A stretch of 64,000 nt of DNA from contig JASBSS010000001.1 in NCBI GenBank assembly GCA_030148805.1, forward strand, positions 124,001-188,000, given 5' to 3'. Below the pieces are notes generated by a model. That model made no database searches. It was not told where the DNA came from and was given only the letters and a program-made list of their open reading frames with translations. Below, piece by piece: positions 21,600 through 29,043 of the stretch (position 1 is the first letter of the stretch; every line of letters starts with the position of its first letter). Origin of the DNA: Thiogranum sp. (GTDB lineage Bacteria > Pseudomonadota > Gammaproteobacteria > DSM-19610). The position numbers and the translations under genes were made by a program.

Positions 21600-22121
21600 T
21601 TACCGCATTCCGTTGAGACTCAACTCCGGTTGGTCCAGGGACCTGAGATGGAGATTGTAGTTACGCACGACGTTGGCGAAATTGTCGCGCACGCGCTCCG
21701 CAAGGCGATCGCTGAGCGGCAGCAGCTGTCGCATCACCTCGGAGCCCTCGCCCCAACGGGCCTCGCCGGCCAGGCTCAGCGCCAACTCCAGCAGACGGTC
21801 GGCGATCGCCGCGGCATTCTGTCTCGGCTGTCGCCGTTCGAGCGCCAGCGACTCACGCAGCAAACGTTCGGCCTCTGAAAACCGGCCCCGCTGCCGCTCG
21901 AGCCGACCCAATTGATAAAGTATCGCCGAGTGTTTGGCCTCGGGGTAACTGTCCCGCTCGGCGATCTCCAGGGCATTGCGGCAAGCCGACGCCGCCGTGG
22001 CAAGCAGTCCCTGCGCCGTGGCGGCATCGCAACTGGCCAGGTGCCGCTGGTACTCTTTGCCGTCGCCGCAGGCACCAAGCGCGCACAACACCAGGGCCGG
22101 CAGCGGGATCCGCGCCCTCAT
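21600..22121 (-). CDS. Small TPR-like lipoprotein
   Basis: A 173-residue predicted lipoprotein. The leader ends in the lipobox LGAC, with lipidation at about Cys 18, so it should be membrane-anchored facing the periplasm. The rest is helical with TPR-like spacing (ACRNALEIAERDSYPEAKHS, then ILYQLGRLERQRGRFSEAER). Function is unknown. The ATG at 22121 is chosen over a GTG two codons upstream. It follows the Crp/Fnr regulator gene on the same strand after 21 nt, so the two may be co-transcribed. Confidence 0.75.
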   Translation of the reverse strand: MRARIPLPALVLCALGACGDGKEYQRHLASCDAATAQGLLATAASACRNALEIAERDSYPEAKHSAILYQLGRLERQRGRFSEAERLLRESLALERRQPRQNAAAIADRLLELALSLAGEARWGEGSEVMRQLLPLSDRLAERVRDNFANVVRNYNLHLRSLDQPELSLNGMR

Positions 22122-22142
22122 CGTCACGCTGGCCGGCTGGCG

Positions 22143-22841
22143 CTAACCGGCAATGCCTTGCAGCGTTTCGCCGGACAGGACCTCGATGCTGCCGCGACGC
22201 AATTTGATACACCCCATATGCTCGAAGTCCTTGAGAATCCGGCTGACGACCTCGCGCGTGGTGCCCAACTCGTTGGCGACCTCCTGATGCGTCACTTTCA
22301 ACATGGGCGACGGCGAGGGTTCGGCCTGCGCCAGCTTGCCGATCAGGCAGGCCAGTCGCAATTCGAGACGTTGGAAACTGACATGCGCCACCAGCTGTAG
22401 GACTTCGTTGAAACTCTCCGCGATCGAGCGCATGGTGTAGCTTCTGAACGCGTCGGACTCGGCCAGCAAACGGTGGAAATACTCCATCGGCATCGCCAGC
22501 GCTCGCACATCCTCATCGGCGACCGCCTGGGCACAGACGTTTTTCGTCGTCAGTAGCTTCGTCAGCGTCAGGACACAGATCTGTCCCCGGCGGACCCGAT
22601 ACAAACAGATTTCCCTCCCAGTCTCCGCCGTTTGAAACACGCGCACGACGCCATGTATCACAATGACGAAATGGGTTGCGGAATCGCCACAATGCACCAG
22701 CTTGGTGCCGGCGGGAAAATTGACTGTTTCTGACTCCTTGAGGGCTTCCTGCCAAATTCCGTCGTTTATCTGCTTTAAACCGGGGATTTCGTCGAGCCAG
22801 GTATGGTCGTGGTTGGCTCTGGCTGCTCGAACCTCATTCAT
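22143..22841 (-). CDS. Crp/Fnr-family transcriptional regulator
   Basis: A 232-residue regulator with an N-terminal cyclic-nucleotide-binding-type barrel (about 20-130), a dimer helix and a winged helix (about 170-225). The barrel lacks the N-terminal cysteine cluster of FNR, so an Fe-S oxygen sensor is unlikely. The recognition helix TTREVVSRILKDFE aligns with CRP (R-E-x-x-x-R) and predicts TGTGA-type half-sites. The ATG at 22841 has a long purine-rich site (AGGAGAGGAGAG). A perfect TGTGA-N6-TCACA palindrome lies 286 nt upstream and a near match lies in the oxidase-island divergent region, so it may regulate itself and the island. The effector is unknown. Confidence 0.9.
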   Translation of the reverse strand: MNEVRAARANHDHTWLDEIPGLKQINDGIWQEALKESETVNFPAGTKLVHCGDSATHFVIVIHGVVRVFQTAETGREICLYRVRRGQICVLTLTKLLTTKNVCAQAVADEDVRALAMPMEYFHRLLAESDAFRSYTMRSIAESFNEVLQLVAHVSFQRLELRLACLIGKLAQAEPSPSPMLKVTHQEVANELGTTREVVSRILKDFEHMGCIKLRRGSIEVLSGETLQGIAG

Positions 22842-23208
22842 CTCTCCTCTCCTGTTGTTGTTCCCCTTTTACCAACGGGCGCGGATTATCTTCCCTTCCG
22901 CCATTATTGTTATCGTAATAGAACCGCCATACTGAAAGACGGGTATCGGCATTCGTTTAATCCATTACGAAGGCACGATTTCGTGCGGCACCCGTGTCCG
23001 TTGCGTCCTTCCACCTGCCAATAGAATCGACGCAGGAAGACACTATGCCGGAGTCCGCCGTATGGGAGTGTTTTGCGCGGGGAATTATTCGGAATTTTTT
23101 GCCCGTTGCCGGGTCGCGATATCGTATGTGACAGATATCACACAAGGGACCGTGGGCACGGACGCGATGGCGCCGGCTCCCGTTTCCGCGGCTTAGGCAC
23201 AGGCGCGG
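22842..23208. other. Intergenic region upstream of the Crp/Fnr gene (about 370 nt)
   Basis: It contains the regulator's promoter region and the CRP-type palindrome at 23127-23142. Nothing coding is supported. No clear terminator for the sigma factor gene was found. Confidence 0.55.
23127..23142. promoter_or_regulatory. Perfect CRP-type palindrome TGTGACAGATATCACA
   Basis: All ten core bases of TGTGA-N6-TCACA are present. It is 286 nt upstream of the Crp/Fnr-family gene and 67 nt past the sigma factor stop. It is the best such site I found in the window and a candidate for autoregulation. Confidence 0.6.
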
Positions 23209-23760
23209 CTAGCGAATTCTTCGCAACGACACCGAGGTCGCCGGCTGGGATGCCAAAACGCGGATGAGGTCCTTGTGCAACAGCTGACGGGCGGTATGCA
23301 GCCGACTCATCACGGTCCCCAGCGGGATGGCCAGCACCTCGGCGACCTCGGCATAGCTGAACCCCCCCAGGTCCACCAGCGTCAGCGTCTGGCGCTGACC
23401 CGGCGGCAGTTTGAGGATGCATTGGCGGACCAGGTCGACGGTCTCACGCCTGGCGCAATCGGTTTCCACGTCGGGGCTGGCCGTCAGCGCGACATCGTCG
23501 ACATCCAGCAGCGGTCGCGTCCGGCGCAGATGCTGATTCCAGTTGTTGCTCAATATCCGGTACAGCCAGGCGTTGAGGCGATTCCCGTCGCGCAGCTGGC
23601 TCACCCGCTGCAGGGCGAGAATCAGCGTTTCCTGCACCAGGTCGTCGGCCACCATGGGATCGCCGCACCAGGACAGCGCCATGCGGTAGAGACGATCGCG
23701 GTCGTTGGCAATGCGCCTGCGCAGGTCGCGCTCCGCGAACACTTGTTTCACCAGACCCAT
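23209..23760 (-). CDS. ECF-type RNA polymerase sigma factor
   Basis: A 183-residue group 4 sigma factor. Region 2 is at about 20-90 (LYRMALSWCGDPMVADDLVQ, then ETLILALQRV, RLNAWLYRIL). Region 4 is at about 110-165 (LPPGQRQTLTLVDLGGFSYA, EVAEVLAIPLGTVMSRLHTA). The linker between them is short and there is no C-terminal extension domain. No anti-sigma gene is adjacent; the neighbours are the Crp/Fnr gene and a divergent secreted-protein gene. Control by a distant anti-sigma or by transcription is therefore likely. The ATG at 23760 has no clear ribosome site. Its position within the oxidase island suggests it controls some of these export genes. Confidence 0.9.
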   Translation of the reverse strand: MGLVKQVFAERDLRRRIANDRDRLYRMALSWCGDPMVADDLVQETLILALQRVSQLRDGNRLNAWLYRILSNNWNQHLRRTRPLLDVDDVALTASPDVETDCARRETVDLVRQCILKLPPGQRQTLTLVDLGGFSYAEVAEVLAIPLGTVMSRLHTARQLLHKDLIRVLASQPATSVSLRRIR

Positions 23761-24037
23761 AACTTTGTTGACGTCGCACCGGCGGCATTATTTCTGCTGG
23801 GAAACGCAATATACACAGATTCGTCGGCAAACATCTATCGCTCATTTGCGCACCGCTCTATTCGCGGCGTCAGTGACAGAAGTTCCATAGATCAGCTATG
23901 TGCCTTATGGCGCTAAGTAAATCCGAATAAACGCGCGACCCGACGACTCCCTAATGCTAGCAGCGGCCGTTCTGCGTTCCGTATGCCTGTTCGCTAAAAA
24001 ATCCATTCATCACCCAGTAAATTGTGAGGAGCCCACG

Positions 24038-25585
24038 ATGAAAACAACCAAACAACTCACGAGCCTGGCCTATGGCCTCGGTCTCGCCATGTTCGCCGGC
24101 GGTGCCGCTGCGCATGGTCTTGACGAGGTCGGTCAGCCCGCCTGCCTGGAGGCCAACTTCATGATGGCCGATGCCATGAACGCTCCGTTCGGCGTCAATG
24201 GGCCCGGCCAGGTACTGGAAGTCAGCATCGTGACAGGAGCGCGCGGCATCACCGTCCACAATCCTTTCGGACCCACCGCCGACCCCAACGGACCGGTGTG
24301 CGAAAACGGCAGCGGCAACCTGGAATGTCCCGGACCGTTCAAACCCACCGGCGTTCTGTCCGGCGGCCTCAATGGTCACGCATTCATCACCAGCGCCGGA
24401 CAACAGGCGCTGGTGGAATTCCACCGCGACGGCACCCCGATCCGTACCGTCTCCTACCGCCCCCTGCTCGGCAACCCGACCGGTCCGGCCGGACGCGGCA
24501 CGGTGCCGCGTCCACTGGGTACGCAGATGATGCCCAACGGCAATCTGGTACAGGCGATTTGCGACGCCAACTTCTTCAACGCCTCGAACTCCGATGTCGC
24601 CCCCGAGGGCGGGCTCGAAGCCAACCAGTACTTCCCGCCGGTCAACGCCACCGCCGAACGTAACGCCAACAGCCGTGTCCTGGTGCTCGACCAGGAAACC
24701 CTGAAGGTGATCGACGAGTACAGCCAACCGAAAGACAAGGATCCGCGCTGGACCTGCATCGCCGGTATCGCCTTCAGCAGCGAAGGCATGGGCTTGAGCA
24801 TGTTCCATGGCGCGGCGATCGCCATGGTGGATTGGAAAAAAGGGCTCGATGACGATGTCGCCGGCGTGGGCTCCAACGAACTGGATGATGACGACGAGTT
24901 CGAACTGGGCAAGAAGAAAAACCGCGCGCACGTCACCCGCTGGATCGACATGCGTCCCGGAAAGCCAGCCGACGATCCGTCGCGCCGCGATTCGTTGCGC
25001 GCCTGGGGCTTCGACGAGGACGGCACCATCTACGTGACCGACCGGGCGCGTTCGCGCGATTGCCTGCGTGGAGAAATTCCCGGCACACCCGGCGGCTGCA
25101 ACCCCAGCGTATTCCGTCAACGCGTCGCGGTGGTGGATTTTGGCGACGATTCACCCTCGCGGACCATTGGCCTGGATCCCGGCGTCAACGTCATCGCGGG
25201 CATCCGCCCCAACCGCATGTCCGCGGTTGCCTGTGACAACATCGGCGGCCCCACCGCCAACGGCAGCAACCCCGCCGGCACCGCCTGCGATGTGGAGACC
25301 CTGTTGATCGCCTCTTCCGCCTACAACCCCGGATGCACCGTCACCGGTTCGGTGCCGCCCGCTCCCTGTTTCGTACCGGGCGGCGGTGTCGGCGAGTACT
25401 CCATCGCACCGCAGGACGCCGATGCCCAGGATGGCACCTGCACCGGCGACCAGGCACCGGGCGCCGACAACAGCGGTTGCGCGCAGCCACTGGCCACCTA
25501 CCTGGGTCGCAACAACGTCACCGGCAACACCGACTTTGTCGACCCACGCATGTTGATGGTCATCCACGAAGCGTTCGTTCAGTAA
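24038..25585 (+). CDS. Secreted protein of unknown function, 515 residues
   Basis: I do not recognise this family. It has a clear signal peptide (KTTKQLTSLAYGLGLAMFAG, then GAAA), mature start HGLDEVGQPAC, an acidic/basic patch (ELDDDDEFELGKKKNR near residue 290) and about a dozen cysteines that could form disulfides. Segments such as ANSRVLVLDQETLKVIDEYS and LRAWGFDEDGTIYVTD look like strands of a beta-propeller or scaffold-type protein, but this is a guess. The ATG at 24038 follows GAGGAG. It is divergent from the ECF sigma gene and followed by a terminator, so it is probably transcribed alone. Confidence 0.82.
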   Translation: MKTTKQLTSLAYGLGLAMFAGGAAAHGLDEVGQPACLEANFMMADAMNAPFGVNGPGQVLEVSIVTGARGITVHNPFGPTADPNGPVCENGSGNLECPGPFKPTGVLSGGLNGHAFITSAGQQALVEFHRDGTPIRTVSYRPLLGNPTGPAGRGTVPRPLGTQMMPNGNLVQAICDANFFNASNSDVAPEGGLEANQYFPPVNATAERNANSRVLVLDQETLKVIDEYSQPKDKDPRWTCIAGIAFSSEGMGLSMFHGAAIAMVDWKKGLDDDVAGVGSNELDDDDEFELGKKKNRAHVTRWIDMRPGKPADDPSRRDSLRAWGFDEDGTIYVTDRARSRDCLRGEIPGTPGGCNPSVFRQRVAVVDFGDDSPSRTIGLDPGVNVIAGIRPNRMSAVACDNIGGPTANGSNPAGTACDVETLLIASSAYNPGCTVTGSVPPAPCFVPGGGVGEYSIAPQDADAQDGTCTGDQAPGADNSGCAQPLATYLGRNNVTGNTDFVDPRMLMVIHEAFVQ

Positions 25586-25613
25586 GTCAGCAGACACCCC
25601 GCTGACGGTTTTT
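25586..25613 (+). terminator. Probable rho-independent terminator
   Basis: The 6-bp stem GTCAGC/GCTGAC with a 9-nt loop is followed by GG and five Ts. It begins directly after the stop codon at 25585. The stem is short, so confidence is moderate. Confidence 0.6.
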
Positions 25614-25653
25614 CCATCTGGCGTCGCCGGTGCACGCCGGCCGCGCCAGATGG
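25614..25653. repeat. Long imperfect hairpin between two secreted-protein genes
   Basis: Outer arms CCATCTGGCG and CGCCAGATGG pair perfectly (10 bp). Inside, GCCGG and CCGGC pair around a 6-nt loop. No T tract follows. It stands directly behind the terminator and 38 nt before the next start codon. It could be an mRNA stabilising stem, an operator, or the relic of a small repeat. Confidence 0.6.
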
Positions 25654-25691
25654 CCACCATGAACCATTACTACAAATCGAGGGAATCAATA

Positions 25692-26396
25692 ATGGCTAAT
25701 CTCAAACTCACGACACTAGCGGCAAGCCTTTTCGCAATGACAGTCGGCTCCTCCGCGGTTTTGGCAGGTTCTAGCGTGATCGATGACAACATGACCCGGC
25801 GTGCGCCCGGCTCCGCCAGTGGCAGCGGCGACACCGTGGAGGCAAATTGCGCCACCGACCCCAGCGGCAACGCCTGGCAGAATGCCACGGCGAGCCTGGA
25901 AGTGAGTCAGAAAGGCGACAGCAGCAAAGTCGAGATCGAAGTCGACGGCGCGGTACCCAACACCCTGTTCACCGTTTGGGTACGCATCAAGGGCGTCAAC
26001 GGGTTGAACCCGGCAGGAAGTCCGTTGACCGGCGGCGGTGCCACGCCGCTGGCTCCCGGCTCGGCCCTGGACGCTCTCAACGCCATCAGCCCATGGGTCG
26101 ATCCGGCGGGCGCGCCGAGCTCGGCCAACGCCTTCAGCACCAACGCCTCCGGCGAAGGTGACATCGAAATCAACCTCGACTTCCCGCTGGTACGCGGTGC
26201 TTACCCGTTCCAGATGACCACGACATCGCGGCCCGGCCACGAGAATCATCCCAATGTACCCACGGCCATCGCCGATCCGAGGGAGCCGGGGCAGGAAGGC
26301 ACGCCGTTTCTGATTCGCGTGGTGTCCCATTGCACCGACAACGCCAGTCATGGTCTGTCGCCGGCGACCCGCGAAGCCTGGTTTCAGTACCCCTGA
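25692..26396 (+). CDS. Secreted protein of unknown function, 234 residues
   Basis: This carries a signal peptide (MANLKLTTLAASLFAMTVGS, then SAVLA) and a mature chain with the beta-rich pattern SLEVSQKGDSSKVEIEVDGA, NTLFTVWVRIKG. The chain ends at FLIRVVSHCTDNASHGLSPA and a short tail. Two cysteines near the ends of the mature chain could form one disulfide. No catalytic or metal motif is evident. The ATG at 25692 follows GAGGGA. It lies between the 515-residue secreted protein and a lipoprotein gene, and is closed by a strong terminator. I assign no function. Confidence 0.78.
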   Translation: MANLKLTTLAASLFAMTVGSSAVLAGSSVIDDNMTRRAPGSASGSGDTVEANCATDPSGNAWQNATASLEVSQKGDSSKVEIEVDGAVPNTLFTVWVRIKGVNGLNPAGSPLTGGGATPLAPGSALDALNAISPWVDPAGAPSSANAFSTNASGEGDIEINLDFPLVRGAYPFQMTTTSRPGHENHPNVPTAIADPREPGQEGTPFLIRVVSHCTDNASHGLSPATREAWFQYP

Positions 26397-26468
26397 ACCG
26401 ATTTTTGGGGAACCGACGAGCTGAAAACAACAACGCAGTCGATCGACTCCGATCCGTCTGCACCGCTT

Positions 26469-26500
26469 GCGGCGCTGCCTCGGCAGCGCCGCGTTTTCTT
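26469..26500 (+). terminator. Strong rho-independent terminator
   Basis: A 10-bp GC-rich stem (GCGGCGCTGC with GCAGCGCCGC) and a 4-nt loop are followed by GTTTTCTTT. It closes the 234-residue secreted protein gene and precedes the lipoprotein gene at 26596. Confidence 0.9.
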
Positions 26501-26595
26501 TCCCGACATCGGGCTGTCGCCGGTCAAGGCGACATTCGGGCCGCACCGGAGCAGGGCGCGGCAGGTCGGTAGCGACAAACCTTGAGGTGGCTCCC

Positions 26596-27225
26596 ATGCA
26601 ACGCCTGTTCGCGCTTTTGCTGATATCTTCCCTGACCGCCTGCGACAACACCCCGGATGCAAGCGCGCCGATACCGCGCTTCGGCGACGACACCGCGATG
26701 ACGGCGACGGCGGATTCCAGCGGCGGCGAAACCACACCCGCCGCGACCCGGGCGCATGTTTTCCAGTTCGGGCTGTACAAGGCGACCGCCGCCGGCCAGC
26801 TCATCGACAGCAGCAGTACCAACACCGGCAAGGTGGTGCGCAAACCGACGCTCGAACACGTCTCCATGACCGACCGGGTCCCGCTGCTAAAAGGAACTTA
26901 TTTCGGCTATCAGTACCGACTGTTCAAACTGCCCCCCGCGGTGGCCATCAAACCGTTCATGCCATTGCGCAAGGTGCTGATCCATCCGCCGATGACCCTC
27001 CCGGATGGTTCCACGACCACCGGCTGGGACCGCACCTTCACCGGCCGGGTCGAAACCCAGCAGGTCATGGGCTTCGACGGCTACGGGTTTCACGAGGACT
27101 ACGAGTTGGTGGAAGGCGAATGGATCTTTCAGCTCTGGTACGAAGACGAAAAACTCATCGAGCGTAGATTCGTCAGTTATCGTCCCGACGTGGCGCAGGC
27201 CGGCCTCGATCTGGCAAACGAATAA
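26596..27225 (+). CDS. Lipoprotein with a DUF3859-like domain
   Basis: A 209-residue protein. The leader QRLFALLLISSLTAC gives a lipobox LTAC with lipidation near Cys 15. A Thr/Ser-rich linker follows, then a domain (about 50-200) with VFQFGLYKATAAG, GTYFGYQYRL, VLIHPPM and EGEWIFQLWYEDEKLIERRF. This fits DUF3859 as I remember it; no activity is known for that family. The ATG at 26596 has GAGG eight bases before it. A terminator separates it from the secreted protein upstream, and an ABC transporter operon starts 84 nt downstream. Confidence 0.72.
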   Translation: MQRLFALLLISSLTACDNTPDASAPIPRFGDDTAMTATADSSGGETTPAATRAHVFQFGLYKATAAGQLIDSSSTNTGKVVRKPTLEHVSMTDRVPLLKGTYFGYQYRLFKLPPAVAIKPFMPLRKVLIHPPMTLPDGSTTTGWDRTFTGRVETQQVMGFDGYGFHEDYELVEGEWIFQLWYEDEKLIERRFVSYRPDVAQAGLDLANE

Positions 27226-27309
27226 AATCGCCGTCCACAACGTCTTTTTCGTAGCAGCTGATAGACCGGAAACCTCCGGCCCCTGGACGCCCTCGGTCTC
27301 TTGAAGAAT

Positions 27310-28287
27310 ATGCAAGCCAGCAGCAACCCGGCAGCGGTGGAAGTCACTTCGCTCTCCAAGGAGTTTGGCGGCTTCGCGGCCGTGAAGAATGTTTCCTTCC
27401 GGCTGCGACGCGGCGAAGTCCTGGGGTTTCTCGGCCCCAACGGCGCCGGCAAGTCGACCACCATGAAGATCATCACCGGCTACCTGCGCCCCACGCGCGG
27501 CAGCGTGCGGGTGTCGGGCCGCGATCTGGAACGCAGCCCCATCGAAGCCAAGCGCCAGATCGGTTACCTGCCGGAGGGGGCGCCGGCTTACGCGGAAATG
27601 TCGGCGCATACCTTTCTTGAGTTCGTTGCCCGCGTGCGTGGCTTTGGTCGGCGCGAAGGGCGCCGCAGAGCGCAAGCGGCGATCGAGCGGGCCAATCTCG
27701 GCGATGTCGTTCACCAGCCGATAGAGACATTGTCCAAAGGTTTCAAGCGACGCGTCGGCGTGGCCCAGGCGATCCTGCACGACCCGCCCATCCTGGTGCT
27801 CGACGAGCCTACCGATGGCCTCGATCCGAACCAGAAACACGAAATGCGCGGCCTGATCCGTCAAATGGCCAGCGACAAGGCCATTCTGATCTCCACTCAC
27901 ATTCTGGAGGAAGTGGGCGCCGTGTGCGATCGCGCCCTCATCATCGCCCGGGGGCGTTTGGTGTTCGACGGTACCCGCGAACAGCTGGCGCGCCTGTCGG
28001 AGCGCCACAACGCCGTCAAAATCAGCTTCGACTCCGAGATCGCGCCGAATTATCCGGTCGCGCTGCGTGCCCTCGACGGTGTCGCCGACGTGCTCGCCGA
28101 CGCCGATCGTGCCGAGCTGACCGTCATCGCGGCCGGCGGCAGGTGCATTATCCAGCAAGTGTCGCGCCTGGTGCAGCGCGAAAACTGGCCGCTGAAATCA
28201 CTCTATGTCGAGAGCGTGCAACTCGACGATGTGTTCCGTGACATCACCCGGTCGCGACCCGGCGCGGGTGCGGAAACCTCGTCATGA
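27310..28287 (+). CDS. ABC transporter ATP-binding protein, GldA/ABC-2 type
   Basis: A 325-residue ATPase that would power a two-component ABC-2 exporter or motility/envelope complex. Walker A is GPNGAGKSTT. The signature motif is LSKGFKRRV, the variant often seen in GldA/NodI-type ATPases. Walker B is ILVLDEPTDGLDP and the switch His is in ISTHILEE. The C-terminal 80 residues are the usual extra domain of this subgroup. The ATG at 27310 is preceded by GAAG; a TTG nine bases earlier is possible. It overlaps the permease start (ATGA) as first gene of a four-gene operon. Confidence 0.92.
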   Translation: MQASSNPAAVEVTSLSKEFGGFAAVKNVSFRLRRGEVLGFLGPNGAGKSTTMKIITGYLRPTRGSVRVSGRDLERSPIEAKRQIGYLPEGAPAYAEMSAHTFLEFVARVRGFGRREGRRRAQAAIERANLGDVVHQPIETLSKGFKRRVGVAQAILHDPPILVLDEPTDGLDPNQKHEMRGLIRQMASDKAILISTHILEEVGAVCDRALIIARGRLVFDGTREQLARLSERHNAVKISFDSEIAPNYPVALRALDGVADVLADADRAELTVIAAGGRCIIQQVSRLVQRENWPLKSLYVESVQLDDVFRDITRSRPGAGAETSS

Positions 28288-29018
28288 CGCCTGTCGGCGC
28301 GGTCTTCCGGCGTGAACTGGCGACCTACTTCTCCACGCCGGTGGCATACGTCTTCATCGTCATCTTCCTGGTGCTAGCGGGCGTGTTCACTTTTTATATC
28401 GGCGGGCTGTACGAGCGCGGCCAGGCGGATCTGCAACCGTTTTTCACTTTCCACCCCTGGCTTTACTTGTTTCTCATTCCCGCCCTGTCGATGCGGCTGT
28501 GGGCCGAAGAGCGCAAGAACGGCACCCTGGAGCTGCTGCTGACGCTGCCGCTGTCGGTCACCGCCGCCGTCGTGGGCAAGTTCCTGGCCGCCTGGGTATT
28601 CACCGGCATCGCCCTGGCGTTGACCTTTCCCGTGTGGCTGACGGTCAACTACCTGGGGACGGTGGACAATCCGGTAGTGGTGCTGAGTTACCTCGGCAGC
28701 TTTCTGATGGCGGGGGCGTACCTCGCCGTCGGCGCCTGCATCTCGGCGTTTACCGCCAACCAGGTCATCGCCTTCGTCGTCTCGTTCACGCTGTGCCTGG
28801 TATTCGTGCTGGCCGGGTTTCCCCTGGTCATGGATGCGCTGCAAGGCTGGGCACCGCAGGCGCTGGTCGACGCGGTGAGGAATATGAGTTTCCTGAGTCA
28901 TTTCGAGGCCATCACCAGAGGTGTGATCGACCTCCGGGACGTGATTTTCTTTCTCTCCTTCATCGCCTGCTGGCTGTTCGCCAACGGCGTCGCCGTGGAA
29001 ATGAAGAAATCCGAGTGA
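28284..29018 (+). CDS. ABC-2 type permease, GldF-like
   Basis: A 244-residue inner-membrane permease with six hydrophobic segments, starting with YVFIVIFLVLAGVFTFYIGG. The conserved cytoplasmic stretch RLWAEERKNGTLELLLTLPL lies between TM2 and TM3, typical of GldF/NosY-type ABC-2 permeases. Its ATG overlaps the stop of the ATPase gene and it precedes a GldG-like gene by 25 nt. The cargo is unknown. Confidence 0.9.
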   Translation: MTPVGAVFRRELATYFSTPVAYVFIVIFLVLAGVFTFYIGGLYERGQADLQPFFTFHPWLYLFLIPALSMRLWAEERKNGTLELLLTLPLSVTAAVVGKFLAAWVFTGIALALTFPVWLTVNYLGTVDNPVVVLSYLGSFLMAGAYLAVGACISAFTANQVIAFVVSFTLCLVFVLAGFPLVMDALQGWAPQALVDAVRNMSFLSHFEAITRGVIDLRDVIFFLSFIACWLFANGVAVEMKKSE

Positions 29019-29043
29019 TGAATAACCTACCGAGCACCCTGCC

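Noticed and set aside
23880-23886. GGAACTT on the minus strand as an ECF -35 for sigma autoregulation
   Set aside because: It is a good -35 match but no matching -10 lies 16-17 bp downstream. It is too weak to call as a promoter.
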